A DNA stretch of 64,000 bases from Peteryoungia desertarenae. Lineage in GTDB: Bacteria > Pseudomonadota > Alphaproteobacteria > Rhizobiales > Rhizobiaceae. Location of the stretch: NCBI RefSeq assembly GCF_005860795.2, contig NZ_CP058350.1, forward strand, positions 746,001 to 810,000, given 5' to 3'. Both the position numbers and the translations under genes were made by a program. Below the pieces are notes generated by a model, which saw only the letters and a program-made list of their open reading frames with translations, made no database searches and was not told the origin of the DNA. Of the stretch, positions 16,984 to 29,200 are shown piece by piece. Within the stretch, counting starts at the first letter, position 1. Each line of letters opens with the position of its first letter.

Positions 16984-19900
16984 AGAGCCCCGGTCTTGGT
17001 ATTGCCGGCGGCCTGACGAAGAGTTTCATCTCGTCGCCGCTCACGCCTCTCTTCCTTCTGGCCTCGCTTGCCCTGGGACTGGTCGCGCTTGTTTCGCTGC
17101 CGCGTGAGGAGGAGCCGCAAATCTCCGTTCCTATGGTCGACATCATGGTCCGTGCCGATGGTCTGAAGGCCGAGGATGCGGTCAAGCTGGTCACCGAGCC
17201 GCTCGAAACCATCGTCAAGGGCATCAACGATGTTGAGCACGTCTACTCGCAGACAAGCGATGACCAGGTCCTGGTCACCGCTCGCTTTGTCGTCGGCACT
17301 TCCAGCGATGCGGCGGTGCTCAGGATTCATGACGATATCCGCGCCAATCTTTCGAGCATCCCCGTCGGCATCCAGGAGCCGGCGATCATCGGTCGAACAA
17401 TCGATGACGTCGCGATTGTCACACTCACACTGACGCCTTCCGAAGAGGCAGCAGAAAGTGTGGATGCCGAGACGCTGACCCGCATTGCCCGCGAATTGCG
17501 GGTGGAGATGGCGAAGATCGGCGATGTTGGCCAAAGCTATCTGGTAGGCGAAAACGGCAACGCCATTCGCGTCAATCCGGATCCCGAGCGCCTTGCGCTT
17601 TACGGCGTCACACTACAGCAACTCTCCGGCAAACTTCAGTCAGCCAATCGCTCCTTCTCCACCGGCAGGGTACGCGACGGCGGGCAACAGATTGAAGTGG
17701 TTGCAGGCGAAACACTCTCGACGCCGGCAGAAATCTCCAACCTTCTCTTGACGACCCGCGACAACCGCCCCGTCTACGTCCGGGACGTCGCTGAAGTCTC
17801 GTTCGTAACGGACACAAGCGAAGCGAAGGTCTCGACGGTCACCAGAGCCGAAAACGGCAGCCTTGAGAGAGTCCCGGCTGTCACACTGGCTTTGGCCAAG
17901 CGCGCTGGCGCCAATGCCGTCGTTGTATCGGAAGAAATCCTGCACCGGGTCGAAGAACTGAAGGGAAGCCTCATTCCCGACAGCGTTGCCGTCGAGGTCA
18001 CCCGGAACTACGGGGAAACCGCCAACGAAAAGGCAAACGAACTCCTTTTCCACCTTGCGCTTGCGACAATATCGATCATTGCGCTCGTTTGGGTATCGAT
18101 CGGCCGTCGTGAGGCATTGGTCGTCGCCATCGTCATTCCGGTCACGATCCTGCTGACACTCTTTGCCGCCAACCTCATGGGCTACACGCTCAACAGGGTT
18201 TCGCTGTTTGCACTGATCTTCTCCATCGGCATCCTGGTGGACGACGCCATCGTCGTGATCGAAAACATTGCTCGACACTGGGGCATGAATCCCTCCGGCG
18301 ACCGGCGACTGTCGGCCATTGAAGCAGTGGCAGAGGTCGGCAACCCGACCATCGTCGCGACACTGACCGTCGTGGTCGCGCTGCTTCCGATGATGTTCGT
18401 CTCCGGCATGATGGGCCCCTATATGAGCCCGATCCCGGCCAATGCGTCGGCGGCGATGATCTTCTCGTTTTTCGTGGCGGTGATTGTCACACCATGGCTG
18501 ATGCTGAAGATCGCCGGCAAGGCGCAGTTGCATCATGATGATGCGCATCGAAATGGCGGCATGCTGGGACGCGGATATACAGCGGTGGCAGCGCCAATCC
18601 TGGCCTCCAAGAGTCGCAGCTGGATTTTTCTGATCCTCGTCGGGATCGCCACAATCGGCTCTTTGGTGCTCTTCTACACGAAGGATGTCACAGTCAAACT
18701 GCTTCCCTTCGACAACAAGTCGGAGCTGCAGATCACGATAGACCTGCCGGAGGGCTCATCCGTCGAGGCAACAGATGCCGTCGCCCAGGCAGCAGCGGCA
18801 GTTGCCTTGTCCATGCCGGAGGTCATGACGACCCAGACCCATGCCGGCACGGCCGCCCCGTTTAACTTTAACGGACTGGTCCGCCATTCATTCTTCCGCA
18901 ACCAGCCACATCTGGGTGATGTACAGCTCAATCTGACACCCAAAGGCGAACGTGAGCGTTCAAGTCACGAGATTGCTCTTGATCTGCGCCAGCGCCTGCT
19001 GTCCGAATTGACCGTTCCAGAAGGTACAAGCCTCAAAGTCGTTGAACCGCCACCCGGCCCGCCGGTCATGGCAACGCTGCTGGCCGAGATCTACGGCCCG
19101 GATGCGCAAACGCGGCGCGCGACTGCCGAAAAGGTGAAGCAGGCCTTCCAGTCCGTTCCCTTCATCGTGGATGTGGATGACAGCTATGGTGAACCGACCC
19201 GTCGCCTGAGGCTAACCATTTCAACAGACGATCTCGACTACTACGGGGTCTCGGAGGCCGATGTCTTCGATACGATCTCTATCCTCAACGGATCGACGAC
19301 GGTCGGTTATTCGCACCGCGGCGATGGACGCTATCCCATCCCGATTACGGTTGAGCGATCCAAGGGTGAGAAAGTCCTCGACGAGACCTTCCTGTCGACA
19401 CCGATCCCGGCCAACCTGCTGCCCGGATCACGCGCCGTGGTCGAGCTTGGCGACGTTGTGCGGATAGAGGAGGAACAGGCTTCCTATCCGATCTTCCGTC
19501 ACAATGGTCGCTATGCCGAAATGGTGACGGCTGAACTTGCCGGAGACTTTGAAGCCCCGCTCTATGGTATGCTGGCCGTTCATGAAGCGCTGGATCAGCA
19601 GGACTGGACCGGCTTGCAAAAGCCCGAAATCGCCCTGCACGGACAGCCGACAGACGAAAGCAAGACGACCTTGCTCTGGGACGGAGAATGGGAAGTCACA
19701 TGGGTGACCTTCCGGGACATGGGAGCTGCCTTCATGGTCGCCCTGCTCGGGATCTACATTCTTGTGGTCGCCCAGTTTGGCTCGTTCAAGGTTCCTCTGG
19801 TGATCCTGACGCCGATACCGTTGACGTTCATTGGCATCCTTGGCGGCCACTGGCTGTTCAATGCACCCTTCACGGCAACTTCGATGATCGGCTTCATCGC

Positions 19901-20180
19901 GCTGGCGGGGATCATCGTGCGGAACTCGATCCTCCTGGTGGACTTCGTCAAGCACGCTGCCTCCCCGGAAAGGCCGTTGACGGAGGTCCTGATCGAGGCA
20001 GGCGCCATTCGCTTCAAGCCGATCCTGCTCACCGCTTTGGCGGCGATCATTGGTGCGATCACCATCCTGTCAGACCCGATCTTCCAGGGGCTGGCCATCT
20101 CGCTGCTCTTTGGCCTGATCTCATCGACCTTGCTGACTGTGCTGGTCATACCCGCGATCTACAGGGTGCTTCGCACCTGA
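16980..20180 (+). CDS. RND efflux pump inner-membrane transporter
   Basis: 1066-aa resistance-nodulation-division permease (AcrB/MdtB class), twelve helices and two large periplasmic domains. Proton-relay aspartates lie in helix 4 (GILVDDAIVVIENIARHW near residue 415). Repeated halves include SIGILVDD and the second-half equivalent IALAGIIVRNSILLVDF. It uses the proton gradient to export hydrophobic or toxic compounds or metals; the DD rather than a metal motif in helix 4 favours organic substrates. Start overlaps the adaptor's stop by four bases. Ends at a strong terminator. Confidence 0.92.
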   Translation: MKSPGLGIAGGLTKSFISSPLTPLFLLASLALGLVALVSLPREEEPQISVPMVDIMVRADGLKAEDAVKLVTEPLETIVKGINDVEHVYSQTSDDQVLVTARFVVGTSSDAAVLRIHDDIRANLSSIPVGIQEPAIIGRTIDDVAIVTLTLTPSEEAAESVDAETLTRIARELRVEMAKIGDVGQSYLVGENGNAIRVNPDPERLALYGVTLQQLSGKLQSANRSFSTGRVRDGGQQIEVVAGETLSTPAEISNLLLTTRDNRPVYVRDVAEVSFVTDTSEAKVSTVTRAENGSLERVPAVTLALAKRAGANAVVVSEEILHRVEELKGSLIPDSVAVEVTRNYGETANEKANELLFHLALATISIIALVWVSIGRREALVVAIVIPVTILLTLFAANLMGYTLNRVSLFALIFSIGILVDDAIVVIENIARHWGMNPSGDRRLSAIEAVAEVGNPTIVATLTVVVALLPMMFVSGMMGPYMSPIPANASAAMIFSFFVAVIVTPWLMLKIAGKAQLHHDDAHRNGGMLGRGYTAVAAPILASKSRSWIFLILVGIATIGSLVLFYTKDVTVKLLPFDNKSELQITIDLPEGSSVEATDAVAQAAAAVALSMPEVMTTQTHAGTAAPFNFNGLVRHSFFRNQPHLGDVQLNLTPKGERERSSHEIALDLRQRLLSELTVPEGTSLKVVEPPPGPPVMATLLAEIYGPDAQTRRATAEKVKQAFQSVPFIVDVDDSYGEPTRRLRLTISTDDLDYYGVSEADVFDTISILNGSTTVGYSHRGDGRYPIPITVERSKGEKVLDETFLSTPIPANLLPGSRAVVELGDVVRIEEEQASYPIFRHNGRYAEMVTAELAGDFEAPLYGMLAVHEALDQQDWTGLQKPEIALHGQPTDESKTTLLWDGEWEVTWVTFRDMGAAFMVALLGIYILVVAQFGSFKVPLVILTPIPLTFIGILGGHWLFNAPFTATSMIGFIALAGIIVRNSILLVDFVKHAASPERPLTEVLIEAGAIRFKPILLTALAAIIGAITILSDPIFQGLAISLLFGLISSTLLTVLVIPAIYRVLRT

Positions 20181-20187
20181 GAACAGC

Positions 20188-20223
20188 AAAAGGCCCCGAA
20201 AGCACAAGCTTCCGGGGCCTTTC
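20188..20223. terminator. Bidirectional terminator after the RND operon
   Basis: AAAGGCCCCG...CGGGGCCTTT stem of ten pairs with an AGCACAAGCTT-type loop, between the RND stop (20180) and the convergent amidohydrolase stop (20239). Confidence 0.9.
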
Positions 20224-20238
20224 TCCAATCTTGAGTCC

Positions 20239-21402
20239 TCAACGCGGCGCCAGCCACTTCTCGGCCAGTTCCACCCAGAAACTGGTCCCGATCGGCAGGA
20301 TATCGTCGTTGAAGTCGTAGCGCGGGTGATGAAGAGGCGGATCCTCGGGAGACTTCTGGGTGCCGAGGAAGAAATAGGTGCCCGGCCGCTCAGCCAGCAT
20401 ATAGGCAAAATCTTCGCTGCCCATGGTCGGACGCGGCATGTCATAGACCTTGTCTTTCCCGGCAAAGCTGATCGCGAGATTGCGGACGAAATCGGTCTCC
20501 GCCTTGTGGTTTACCGTGGCGTTGTAACCGCGCTCATATTCGATCGTGACGCCCATGCCGTAACTTGCCGCCTGCCCTTCGGCAATGCCGCGAATGCGTT
20601 CCTCCAGCATATCGCGGACCTTCGGATCGAAGGAGCGTATTGTCAGGACCATTTCCGCGCGCTGAGGAATGATGTTGCTGGCAGAGCCGGCATGGAAGCC
20701 ACCGACCGTAATCACGGCTGGATCAATCGGATGCAGATTGCGCGAGACGATGGTCTGCAACGCCATGATGATGGAAGCACCACAAACGATCGGGTCAGCC
20801 GTGGACTGCGGTTCGGCGCCATGCCCGCCACGGCCATTGACGATGATCTTGCACTCGTCGACAGCCGCCATCACGGGGCCTTCACGAACCACGATATGAC
20901 CGAAGGGAATCTCGGGTTCATTGTGGAGCGCGAAGACAGCATCACAAGGGAAGCGCTCGAACAAGCCATCCTCGATCATCAGGCGTGCGCCGCCAAAATT
21001 CTCCTCGGCCGGCTGAAAGATCAGGTGGATCGTGCCATCAAAATTGCGACGTTCGGCAAGAATTTGTGCCGCACCAAGCAGCATGGCGGTATGCCCGTCA
21101 TGCCCGCAGGCATGCATCAGGCCTGGCGTCTTGCTGGCATAGTCGAGGCCCGTCTCCTCGTGGATCGGCAGGGCGTCGAAATCAGCCCGGATGCCGATGC
21201 TGCGCCCGCTATTGCCCAGCTTAAGCGATGCAACGACGCCTGTCTTCGCAAGACCCCGTGTGACCTCGTAGCCCATTGCCTCGAGACGTGAGGCGACATA
21301 GTCAGACGTGTAAAATTCGGAAAGTCCGAGTTCGGGATGTTCATGCAGATGACGGCGCGTGGCAAGCACGTCTGCCATGACGTTTGAATACTGAATCGTC
21401 AC
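20239..21402 (-). CDS. M20 family amidohydrolase (hippurate hydrolase type)
   Basis: 387-aa metalloprotease-fold enzyme of the M20D group, which removes acyl groups from N-acyl amino acids or hydrolyses indole-acetyl conjugates. Metal ligands are in HACGHDGH (Cys and His) and AEEN (Glu), with the later SEDFAYM. GGHGAEP marks the dimerisation/lid region. The frame is open to 21534, but that would overlap the divergent regulator's start; the GTG at 21402 follows TCGAGGGTCCT and gives the usual length. Divergent from a TetR regulator 125 bp away, which may control it. The substrate is not shown. Confidence 0.88.
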   Translation of the reverse strand: MTIQYSNVMADVLATRRHLHEHPELGLSEFYTSDYVASRLEAMGYEVTRGLAKTGVVASLKLGNSGRSIGIRADFDALPIHEETGLDYASKTPGLMHACGHDGHTAMLLGAAQILAERRNFDGTIHLIFQPAEENFGGARLMIEDGLFERFPCDAVFALHNEPEIPFGHIVVREGPVMAAVDECKIIVNGRGGHGAEPQSTADPIVCGASIIMALQTIVSRNLHPIDPAVITVGGFHAGSASNIIPQRAEMVLTIRSFDPKVRDMLEERIRGIAEGQAASYGMGVTIEYERGYNATVNHKAETDFVRNLAISFAGKDKVYDMPRPTMGSEDFAYMLAERPGTYFFLGTQKSPEDPPLHHPRYDFNDDILPIGTSFWVELAEKWLAPR

Positions 21403-21527
21403 AGGACCCTCGAATGTAGATGAGACGAAGCGGAAGCCATGTTCCACCCTATGACCAGTCTGACATTTGTGGTCTGATCGATCAATTGTATAAAGCCCAC
21501 AATAAAGGGCGCCAAAGGGAGTAGGCC

Positions 21528-22172
21528 ATGGCACGCCGCAGCTTTCAGCGCGCCGGCGAGAGCGAGAGACGTCAGGATCTGATCAACGCAACGCTGGCAA
21601 GCGTTGCCGAACATGGTCTGGAAGGCGCGACCGTTCGCGATATCGCCGCTCGTGCCGGCGTTACCGGTGGCCTCATCCGCCATTATTTTGCCGGCAAGGA
21701 CCAGATGCTGCAGGCGGCCTATCGGGAAATCCTCTCGAACATGACGCGCACGGCGATTGCGGCAGCAGAAGATGCCCAGCATCATCCGCGGGTGCGTCTT
21801 CATGATTTCATCGTTGCCAACGTCTCTCCCCCTGTGACCGATCCGGCTGTTCTTTCCATGTGGGCGGCCTTCATCAGCCGAGTGCGGGTGGATGAGGAAT
21901 TGGCAAGGATCCATCGCGAGAACTACTTGACCGTTATCGCTGTTTTCGAACATCTTCTCGCTGAGTTTCTAGCCGCGGAAGGCCGAAAGCTTGATGCTGT
22001 TGGCATCCGCAGTCTTGCGATTGCCATCAATGGCTTGATCGATGGGCTCTGGCTGGAAGGGTCCATGGCGAGTGACCTTTTCGTCGATAAGCCCCTTTCG
22101 GAAATTGCTCTCGATTCGGTAGAAGCCATGCTGGGCGGTATTTCTCTCCGCCGTTCATTCTCACAGCGATAG
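21528..22172 (+). CDS. TetR-family transcriptional regulator (BetI-like)
   Basis: 214-aa repressor. N-terminal helix-turn-helix at ~16-62 (RQDLINATLASVAEHG, TVRDIAARAGVTGGLIRHYF). The C-terminal ligand domain with AFISRVRVDEELARIHRENY and LAIAINGLIDGLWLEGSM resembles BetI, the choline-sensing regulator, but no betaine genes are here. Start has GGGAGTA upstream. Sits head to head with the M20 amidohydrolase and just ahead of the XRE-cupin regulator gene. Confidence 0.87.
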   Translation: MARRSFQRAGESERRQDLINATLASVAEHGLEGATVRDIAARAGVTGGLIRHYFAGKDQMLQAAYREILSNMTRTAIAAAEDAQHHPRVRLHDFIVANVSPPVTDPAVLSMWAAFISRVRVDEELARIHRENYLTVIAVFEHLLAEFLAAEGRKLDAVGIRSLAIAINGLIDGLWLEGSMASDLFVDKPLSEIALDSVEAMLGGISLRRSFSQR

Positions 22173-22314
22173 ACCATCTATTCTATGGTGTGTCATGTCG
22201 GTACTTCAGACAAGTCCAACAACGGCCAACTTTAATCAGGTCCCCGAAAGCCAGACTGCAAGATTGCCTTCAGGCAGCGTCTACCGTATCAGCCGCGCTG
22301 ATGGGAGGATCGCC

Positions 22315-23010
22315 ATGATCGATGATAGAATGCCGCCGAAAGGGAAACAGGCCGTGAGGAAAGCCGAAGAAGCGCGCCGGGCACAACTCCGCCAGGACCC
22401 TCATGCGGTTAGAGATCCACAAGAAAACAACCTCGAGATCGCCATCGGTCATGAGGTGCGAGCTTTTCGCAAGAAGCTGGGTATCACGGGAGCTGATCTG
22501 GCAGCTGCAACCGGCATTTCACTTGGCATGCTTTCCAAAATCGAAAATGGCAACACCTCACCGTCATTGACAACCCTGCAGGCGCTTGCACGGGCACTTG
22601 GAGTACCGCTCACCACTTTCTTCAGACGTTTCGAAGAGCCAAGAAGTGCGATCTTGGTCAAGGCTGGTGAAGGGGTTGAGATCGAGCGCCGCGGGACCCG
22701 TGCCGGCCACCAATATAGTCTCCTCGGCCACATCGCACGAGGTGGCAGCGGTGTTCAGGTCGAACCCTACCTCATCACCCTGACGGCTGACTCCGATGTT
22801 TTTCCGACCTTTCAGCACCCGGGCCTTGAGCTGATCTATATGCTGGAGGGCGAGGTGAAATACCGTCACAGCGACCAGCTCTATACGTTGAAACCGGGTG
22901 ACAGCCTTTTCTTCGAGGCCGACGCGCGTCACGGGCCGGAAGTCCTGGTAACTCTACCAATCCGGTTTCTATCGATCATCTGCTACCCCGATAGACCGGA
23001 CGAACCATGA
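22315..23010 (+). CDS. XRE-cupin transcriptional regulator
   Basis: 231-aa regulator with an XRE helix-turn-helix at ~40-95 (AIGHEVRAFRKKLGI, LAAATGISLGMLSKIENG) followed by a cupin sensor domain at ~140-225 (FPTFQHPGLELIYMLEGE, LKPGDSLFFEADARHGPE). This layout is that of PuuR or SutR-type regulators of amine, sugar or sulfur metabolism. The frame is open from 22195, but GGGAGGATCGCC lies directly before the ATG at 22315 and decides the start. Downstream is a 282-bp gap before ndvB. Confidence 0.87.
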   Translation: MIDDRMPPKGKQAVRKAEEARRAQLRQDPHAVRDPQENNLEIAIGHEVRAFRKKLGITGADLAAATGISLGMLSKIENGNTSPSLTTLQALARALGVPLTTFFRRFEEPRSAILVKAGEGVEIERRGTRAGHQYSLLGHIARGGSGVQVEPYLITLTADSDVFPTFQHPGLELIYMLEGEVKYRHSDQLYTLKPGDSLFFEADARHGPEVLVTLPIRFLSIICYPDRPDEP

Positions 23011-23292
23011 AGCTTGCAATTCAAGCGAAAACATCAGCCCGGACCACCAAAAACTACCACTTGGCGGCTGCCGCGAAATAAGGCATAGAATTCCAACTTC
23101 CATGACAGTCTTTCGAAGCTTGCTTTGACCGGAGCAAGCCCGCCCGCCAATCTATGTCGCAATACAGCCGCTTTCTGTTCCGATGGTTGAACGGAGCGCT
23201 CAAGACATGTGACGCAATTGGTCTGCGATGAACAGCGCTTGGCAAGTTTTTGAAACGTCGACCATCGATACAACCGAGAATTCATCTGAAAA
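23011..23292. promoter_or_regulatory. ndvB upstream region
   Basis: 282 bp without a supported gene. A small hairpin (GCTTGC/GCAAGC at 23118-23139, ten-base loop) may end the regulator transcript. The right part is less GC-rich and should hold the ndvB promoter; I cannot point to clear -35/-10 boxes. The ndvB ATG at 23293 has only a weak ribosome site. Confidence 0.45.
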
Positions 23293-26200
23293 ATGACGCT
23301 GCATATTCCTTTGCGCGAGCTTGAAACAAAGCAAATCGACCACAATGACTCGATCAGAGCCAGTTATCTGACAATTGATGAGCTTGCCGAGGTCGCTGCC
23401 TCTCTCGCGAAGGAGGGAATTGGAGAGCTTCCAGGCTACACCGAATTCGACTTTTTCCGTCGCAACCGTGAGAACGAACGCGAAATCCTGAGAGTCTATC
23501 GGGCAACCGCAGCAGATGTCGAGCAGGGTGCAACGATCACGCCGGCGGCGGAATGGCTTCTGGACAACCACTATGTCATTGAAGAGGCAATTCAGGAAGT
23601 TCGGCGCGACTTTCCCCGCAAGTTCTATCGGCAGTTGCCGACGATCCAGATCGGACAAACCCTGATCCCGCGGACCATGGCTCTGGCATGGCTCTACGTG
23701 GCCCATACCCATTCGACCGTCTCTCAAGAAAGCATGACCGCTCTGGTCGAGGGCTATCAATCCCATCAACCGCTGGAGATTGGTGAACTCTGGGCACTTC
23801 CGTCTATCGTACGTTTTGTCCTGACAGAAAACCTCCGGCGTATTGCAACCCGGGTGGATCGCTCGCGCCGGATGCGTCGCCGTGCAAATGAAGTTGCCGA
23901 TGAAATCATCCGGCTGAACGATCCCCGGAGTGCCGCAGAATACCTGAAGCGGATCGAGCAACTCGCCGAGGACAATACTTTTGCGACCCAGTTTCTCTAT
24001 CGGCTGCGTAATGGCTCGCAGAACACTGCATTTGCCGTCAACTGGCTTGAGGAACGCCTGGAGGCAGCCGGTCGTACCGCCCAGGAAGCGATGGATGCTG
24101 AGCATAATCGCCTGTCATCCGGCAATGTTACGATGGGCAACATCGTCAAGAGCCTCCGGGAAATCGACGACAAGGAGTGGAGCGTCTGGGTCGAGAACGT
24201 CTGTCACGTCGACCGTATCCTGGCACAACACACCGACTATCGCGCCCTCGATTTCGGCTCAAGAAATCTCTATCGCAGCCAGATCGAAAGGATGGCGCGT
24301 CGGTCGAACCAGACCGAAATTGAGATCGCCCAGACGGCGGTAGAACTCGCACGGGGGATGAAAGCCGAGACCGACCACGGACCTGCAGATGTCGGAGCAT
24401 ACCTTGTCGGCACGAACCGCAGTGTCCTCGAAAATGCAATCGGTTATTTGAAACCGGTTTCTCGCATTCTCATCGAAGCCTTCAAAAAATTGCATTGGCT
24501 CTCGATTGCAATCCCGGTCATCGCCTTGACGATCTTTGCGCTTGGCGTTGTAGGCTATTTCTTGGCTGACGCCGGCATCCCGACAGCCCTCCTTGTCATC
24601 TTGCTGGCACTATTCGCACTTCCGGCGTCGGAGGGAGCGACAGGCCTTTTCAACACGCTGGTCACTTTTTTCGTGAAGCCGGCACGACTGACAGGCTACG
24701 AATTCAAGGAGGGTATCCCCCCAGAGGCGCGAACCCTTGTCGCCGTGCCCTGCATGATCACCAAACGGGACGACGTCGACGAGCTCATTCGCAATCTGGA
24801 AGTCCATTACCTGACAAACCCGCATGGCGAGATCTACTTCGCGCTTCTCAGCGATTGGAAGGACAGCCAAACGGAAGAGGCACCCGCCGATCTTGATGTT
24901 CTCGAATACGCGAAACGGGAGATGGCACAACTGAATGCGCGCTATGGCGGCGAAAGCCAAGCACGCTTCTTCCTTCTACACCGCAGGCGACTTTACAATC
25001 CGGCAGAAGGTTGCTGGATGGGCTGGGAACGCAAGCGCGGCAAGCTGCATGAGTTGAACCTGCTTTTGCGCGGCGACCGCGATACGTCCTATGTCGCAGG
25101 TGCCGCTATGGTACCGGAAGGCGTCCAATATGTCATGACGCTTGATGCCGATACGCGCCTCATGCGCGATGCCGTCACCAAGCTTGTTGGCAAGATGCAT
25201 CATCCGCTCAATCGCCCTGTGCATGATCCGGATACTGGTCGCGTCGTGAGCGGTTACGGCGTATTGCAACCGCGGGTCACACCTTCGCTCACAACAGGCA
25301 AGGATGCATCGGTCTTCCAGCGCATCTTTTCCATGAACCGCGGCCTCGACCCCTATGTGTTCACGGTTTCCGACGTCTACCAGGACATCACCGGCGAAGG
25401 TACGTTCACCGGCAAGGGCCTGTATCACGTCGATGCTTTCGAAGCGGCCTTGAAGGGCCGTATTGATGAAAATTCGGTGCTCAGCCACGATCTGCTTGAG
25501 GGATCGCTCGCGCGTTGCGCGCTCGTGACGGATGTCGAACTCGTCGAAGATTTTCCGACCCGTTACGAAGTCGAGATTTCCAGACAGCATCGCTGGGCCC
25601 GCGGCGACTGGCAGCTCTTGCCTTACATCGGCGACAGCAAACGTGGCATTACCGCGCTTGGCCGATGGAAGATGATCGACAATCTTAGACGTTCGCTGAC
25701 ACCCATAGCCTGGTTCATCGCCTCGGTGCTGGGTTGGGCCACCATGAACCCGATTGGCGCCTTGATCTGGCAGCTCCTGCTCATATTCAGCCTTTTTGTC
25801 GCTCCGACGCTCTCATTGCTTTCTGGCGTCCTGCCGCGCCAGACGGACATCGTCCCCGCAGCACATTTTCAAACCCTGTGGTCGGAAGTGCGATCCATCA
25901 ATGCGCAAGTGGCTCTCCGGATCATCTTTATTGCGGACAACGCAGCGATGATGACGGATGCCATCATTCGATCGCTTTACCGAATGATGGTCAGTCGAAA
26001 ACTTCTGCTCGAATGGCGCACAGCCAGCAGCATCCAGTCCAGCGCTCAGGGCGATGCCCTGTCCTATTATCAGACCATGCGCCATGCCCCCATGCTGGCC
26101 ATTGTTGCGCTCTGCCTCGCTGCATTGTTTGGCGCCGATGAATATGGCTACCTGACCGGCATTCCATTCGTCCTGCTCTGGCTCGCCTCCCCACTGGTTG

Positions 26201-29200
26201 CCTGGTATGTGAGCCAGTCGGCGGAGACTGAAGACAGCCTTGAGGTTCCCCCGCATGTAGCAATTGAACTGCGGAAGGTAGCCCGACGGACCTGGCGCTA
26301 CTTCGAGACATTCGTCACCGCTGGCGACAACTACCTGCCACCCGACAATTTGCAGGAAGTCCCCGAACCGGTGCTCGCACGACGAACGTCACCCACGAAC
26401 ATCGGGGTTTACCTTCTGTCCGTGGTCTCAGCTCGCCACTTCGGCTGGCTTAGCTTCGAGCAGACGATCGAGCGTCTGGAGCAGACAATCTCAACGGTCG
26501 AACGGATGGAAAAGCATCGCGGCCATCTGTTCAACTGGTACCATACCGACTCATTGAAGACCCTGGGTCCACGCTATGTGTCAGCGGTCGACAGTGGCAA
26601 TCTAGCCGGACATCTGATCGCCATCGCCTCCGCGTGTCGGGAATGGGCGGAGGCGCCATCAGCTCACCTTCAAGGCAATCTGGATGGTATCGGCGATGTC
26701 GGCGGAATTCTTCTGGAGACGCTGGCTCAGTTGCCGGACGACCGCAAGAACCTTCGACCTCTCCGTCGTCGTCTTGAAGAACGTATCAATGGCTTCAATA
26801 CGGCTCTGGCGGCAGTCAAGCGCGAGCATGAATTTGCGTCGATCCGGATCATCAATCTGGCCGTGCTGGCGCGCGACGTGCAAAAGCTTGCGACCAATCT
26901 CCATCATGAGATTCGCACAGAACAGAGCGCCGAAATCACCCGCTGGGCTGAATCACTCGTCTCGGTCTGCGAGGCACATATTGCCGACACTGCCTTCGAT
27001 CTTTCGACCATCGAACCTCTCCGCAAGAGATTGAGTGTTCTGGGGGAAAGGGCACGCAATCTTGCCTTCTCAATGGACTTTACCTTCCTCTTCAGACCGG
27101 AGCGGCGTCTGCTGTCGATAGGTTACCGGGTGGAAAGTCGCGAACTCGACGAGGCATGTTATGACCTGCTGGCATCCGAGGCACGGCTGACCAGTCTTTT
27201 CGCAATCGCCAAGGGCGATCTGCCAACCGAACACTGGTATCGCCTGGGTCGCCAGGTGGTGCCAATTGGTGCCCGTGCTGCGCTGATCTCCTGGTCAGGG
27301 TCGATGTTCGAGTATCTGATGCCACCACTGGTGATGCAGGAGCGCCAGGGCGGTATTCTGAACCAGACGAACCATCTGGTCGTGCTTGAGCAAATGAACC
27401 ATGGCCGCCGTCTGGATACGCCATGGGGCATTTCAGAAGCGGCCTTCAATGCGCGAGATCATGAGCTGACCTATCAGTATACCAATTTCGGGGTGCCGAC
27501 CTTGGGCTTGAAACGGGGCCTCGGACAAAACGCAGTTATCGCGCCCTATGCCTCGATCCTGGCGAGCCAGTATTATCCGGAAGCCTCTCTCGAAAACCTC
27601 GAGCGCCTGCGTGCACTCGGCGCGCTCGGCGCCTATGGCTATCACGATGCCGTCGATTTCACGCCGACACGTGTCCCCGACGGCAAGAAATGCGCCGTCG
27701 TCTACAACTACTATGCCCACCACCATGGCATGTCGATAGCAGCGGTTGCCAACGTCGCCTTCAATGGTCTCCTGCGCGCACTCTTCCATGCCGATCCGGT
27801 GATTGAAGCAGCCGAACTCCTGATCCAGGAAAAGGCACCGCGTGAAATCCAGGTGATGAGTGCAAAGCATGAGCCGCAAGCGCCTGGAAAGGGCCAGGCG
27901 GACCTCTTGCGAGCAGAGATCCGGACGATCGTGGATCCGGCATCCAAGGATCGCGAAGTGGTCTTCCTTTCCAACGGTCACTACTCTGTCATGCTGACTG
28001 CGACCGGCTCGGGCTTTTCCCGGTGGAATGGCCAGAGCGTATCCCGTTGGAAAGCGGACCCCACCGAGGATCGTTGGGGCAACTTCATCTTCCTGCGTGA
28101 CACCGCCACAAACCAATGGTGGTCGGCGACCGCCACACCACGTCGGGCGCAGGATGAAAAGACCAAGACTATCTTCGGCGATGACAAGGCCGAATTCTTC
28201 AAGACTGTTGGCGACATCTCGACATCCGTCGAGTGTATCGTTGCGACAGAGCATGATGCAGAAGGCAGGCGTCTGACGATCCTCAACACCGGAACGGAGG
28301 ACCGGTTTATTGAAGTAACGTCCTATGTCGAGCCTGTCATCGCGTACGAAGATGCCGACAGCGCTCATCCGCTTTTCTCGCGGATGTTCATCAAGACCGA
28401 GTTTGGTCGCCGCCGCGACGTGATCCGCGCTGAGCGCAACAAGCGCAGCCCGAGTGATCCGGACATGTGCGTCGCCCATCTCGTCGTCGACAATGCTGGT
28501 CCTGGACGCGAAACAGAATTCGAAACGGACAGACGGAAATTCATCGGACGTGGCAGAGATCTTGCCAATGCTGCCGCCTTCGATCCGGGTGCAACACTTT
28601 CCGGTTCCGAAGGCTACACGCTCGATCCGGTTCTCAGTCTGAGGCGCACGGTCCGTGTTCCGGCTGGCAAAAAAGTATCGGTGATTTTCTGGACCATCGC
28701 AGGCGCGATCCGCGAAGATATCGACAAGGCGATAGAACGTTACCGTCACCCCGACGCTTTTAGCCATGAACTCATTCATGCCTGGACCCGCGCACAGGTC
28801 GAGTTGCGTCATATTGGCATCACGTCACAGCAAGCTGCAGCCTTCCAGCACCTTGGCCGCTATCTGGTATACCCGGATAACCATCTGCGCGCTGACCCGG
28901 AAACCGTGAAAAATGGCCTGGCCAGTCAATCAGCTCTGTGGCCCATGGCGATTTCGGGCGATTTGCCGATATTTGCTGTCCGCATCAACGACGACATGGA
29001 TATGGAAATTGCTCGGGAGGCGATGAGCGCCCTTGAATATCTGCGCCGCCGGGGTGTGATTGCGGACCTCGCAATCCTTAATGAGCGCGCGACATCCTAT
29101 GTGCAGGACATGCAGCATGCGCTGGAGCATATGGCCGAAAACCTTCGCCATCGACTGCCAGTTGGTCGCCAGCATGTCTTCGTCGTGCGTGACGACCTTA

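Noticed and set aside
21403-21534. Longer N-terminus of the M20 amidohydrolase
   Set aside because: Would overlap the divergent TetR start, adds 44 residues foreign to the family; the GTG at 21402 has a good ribosome site.
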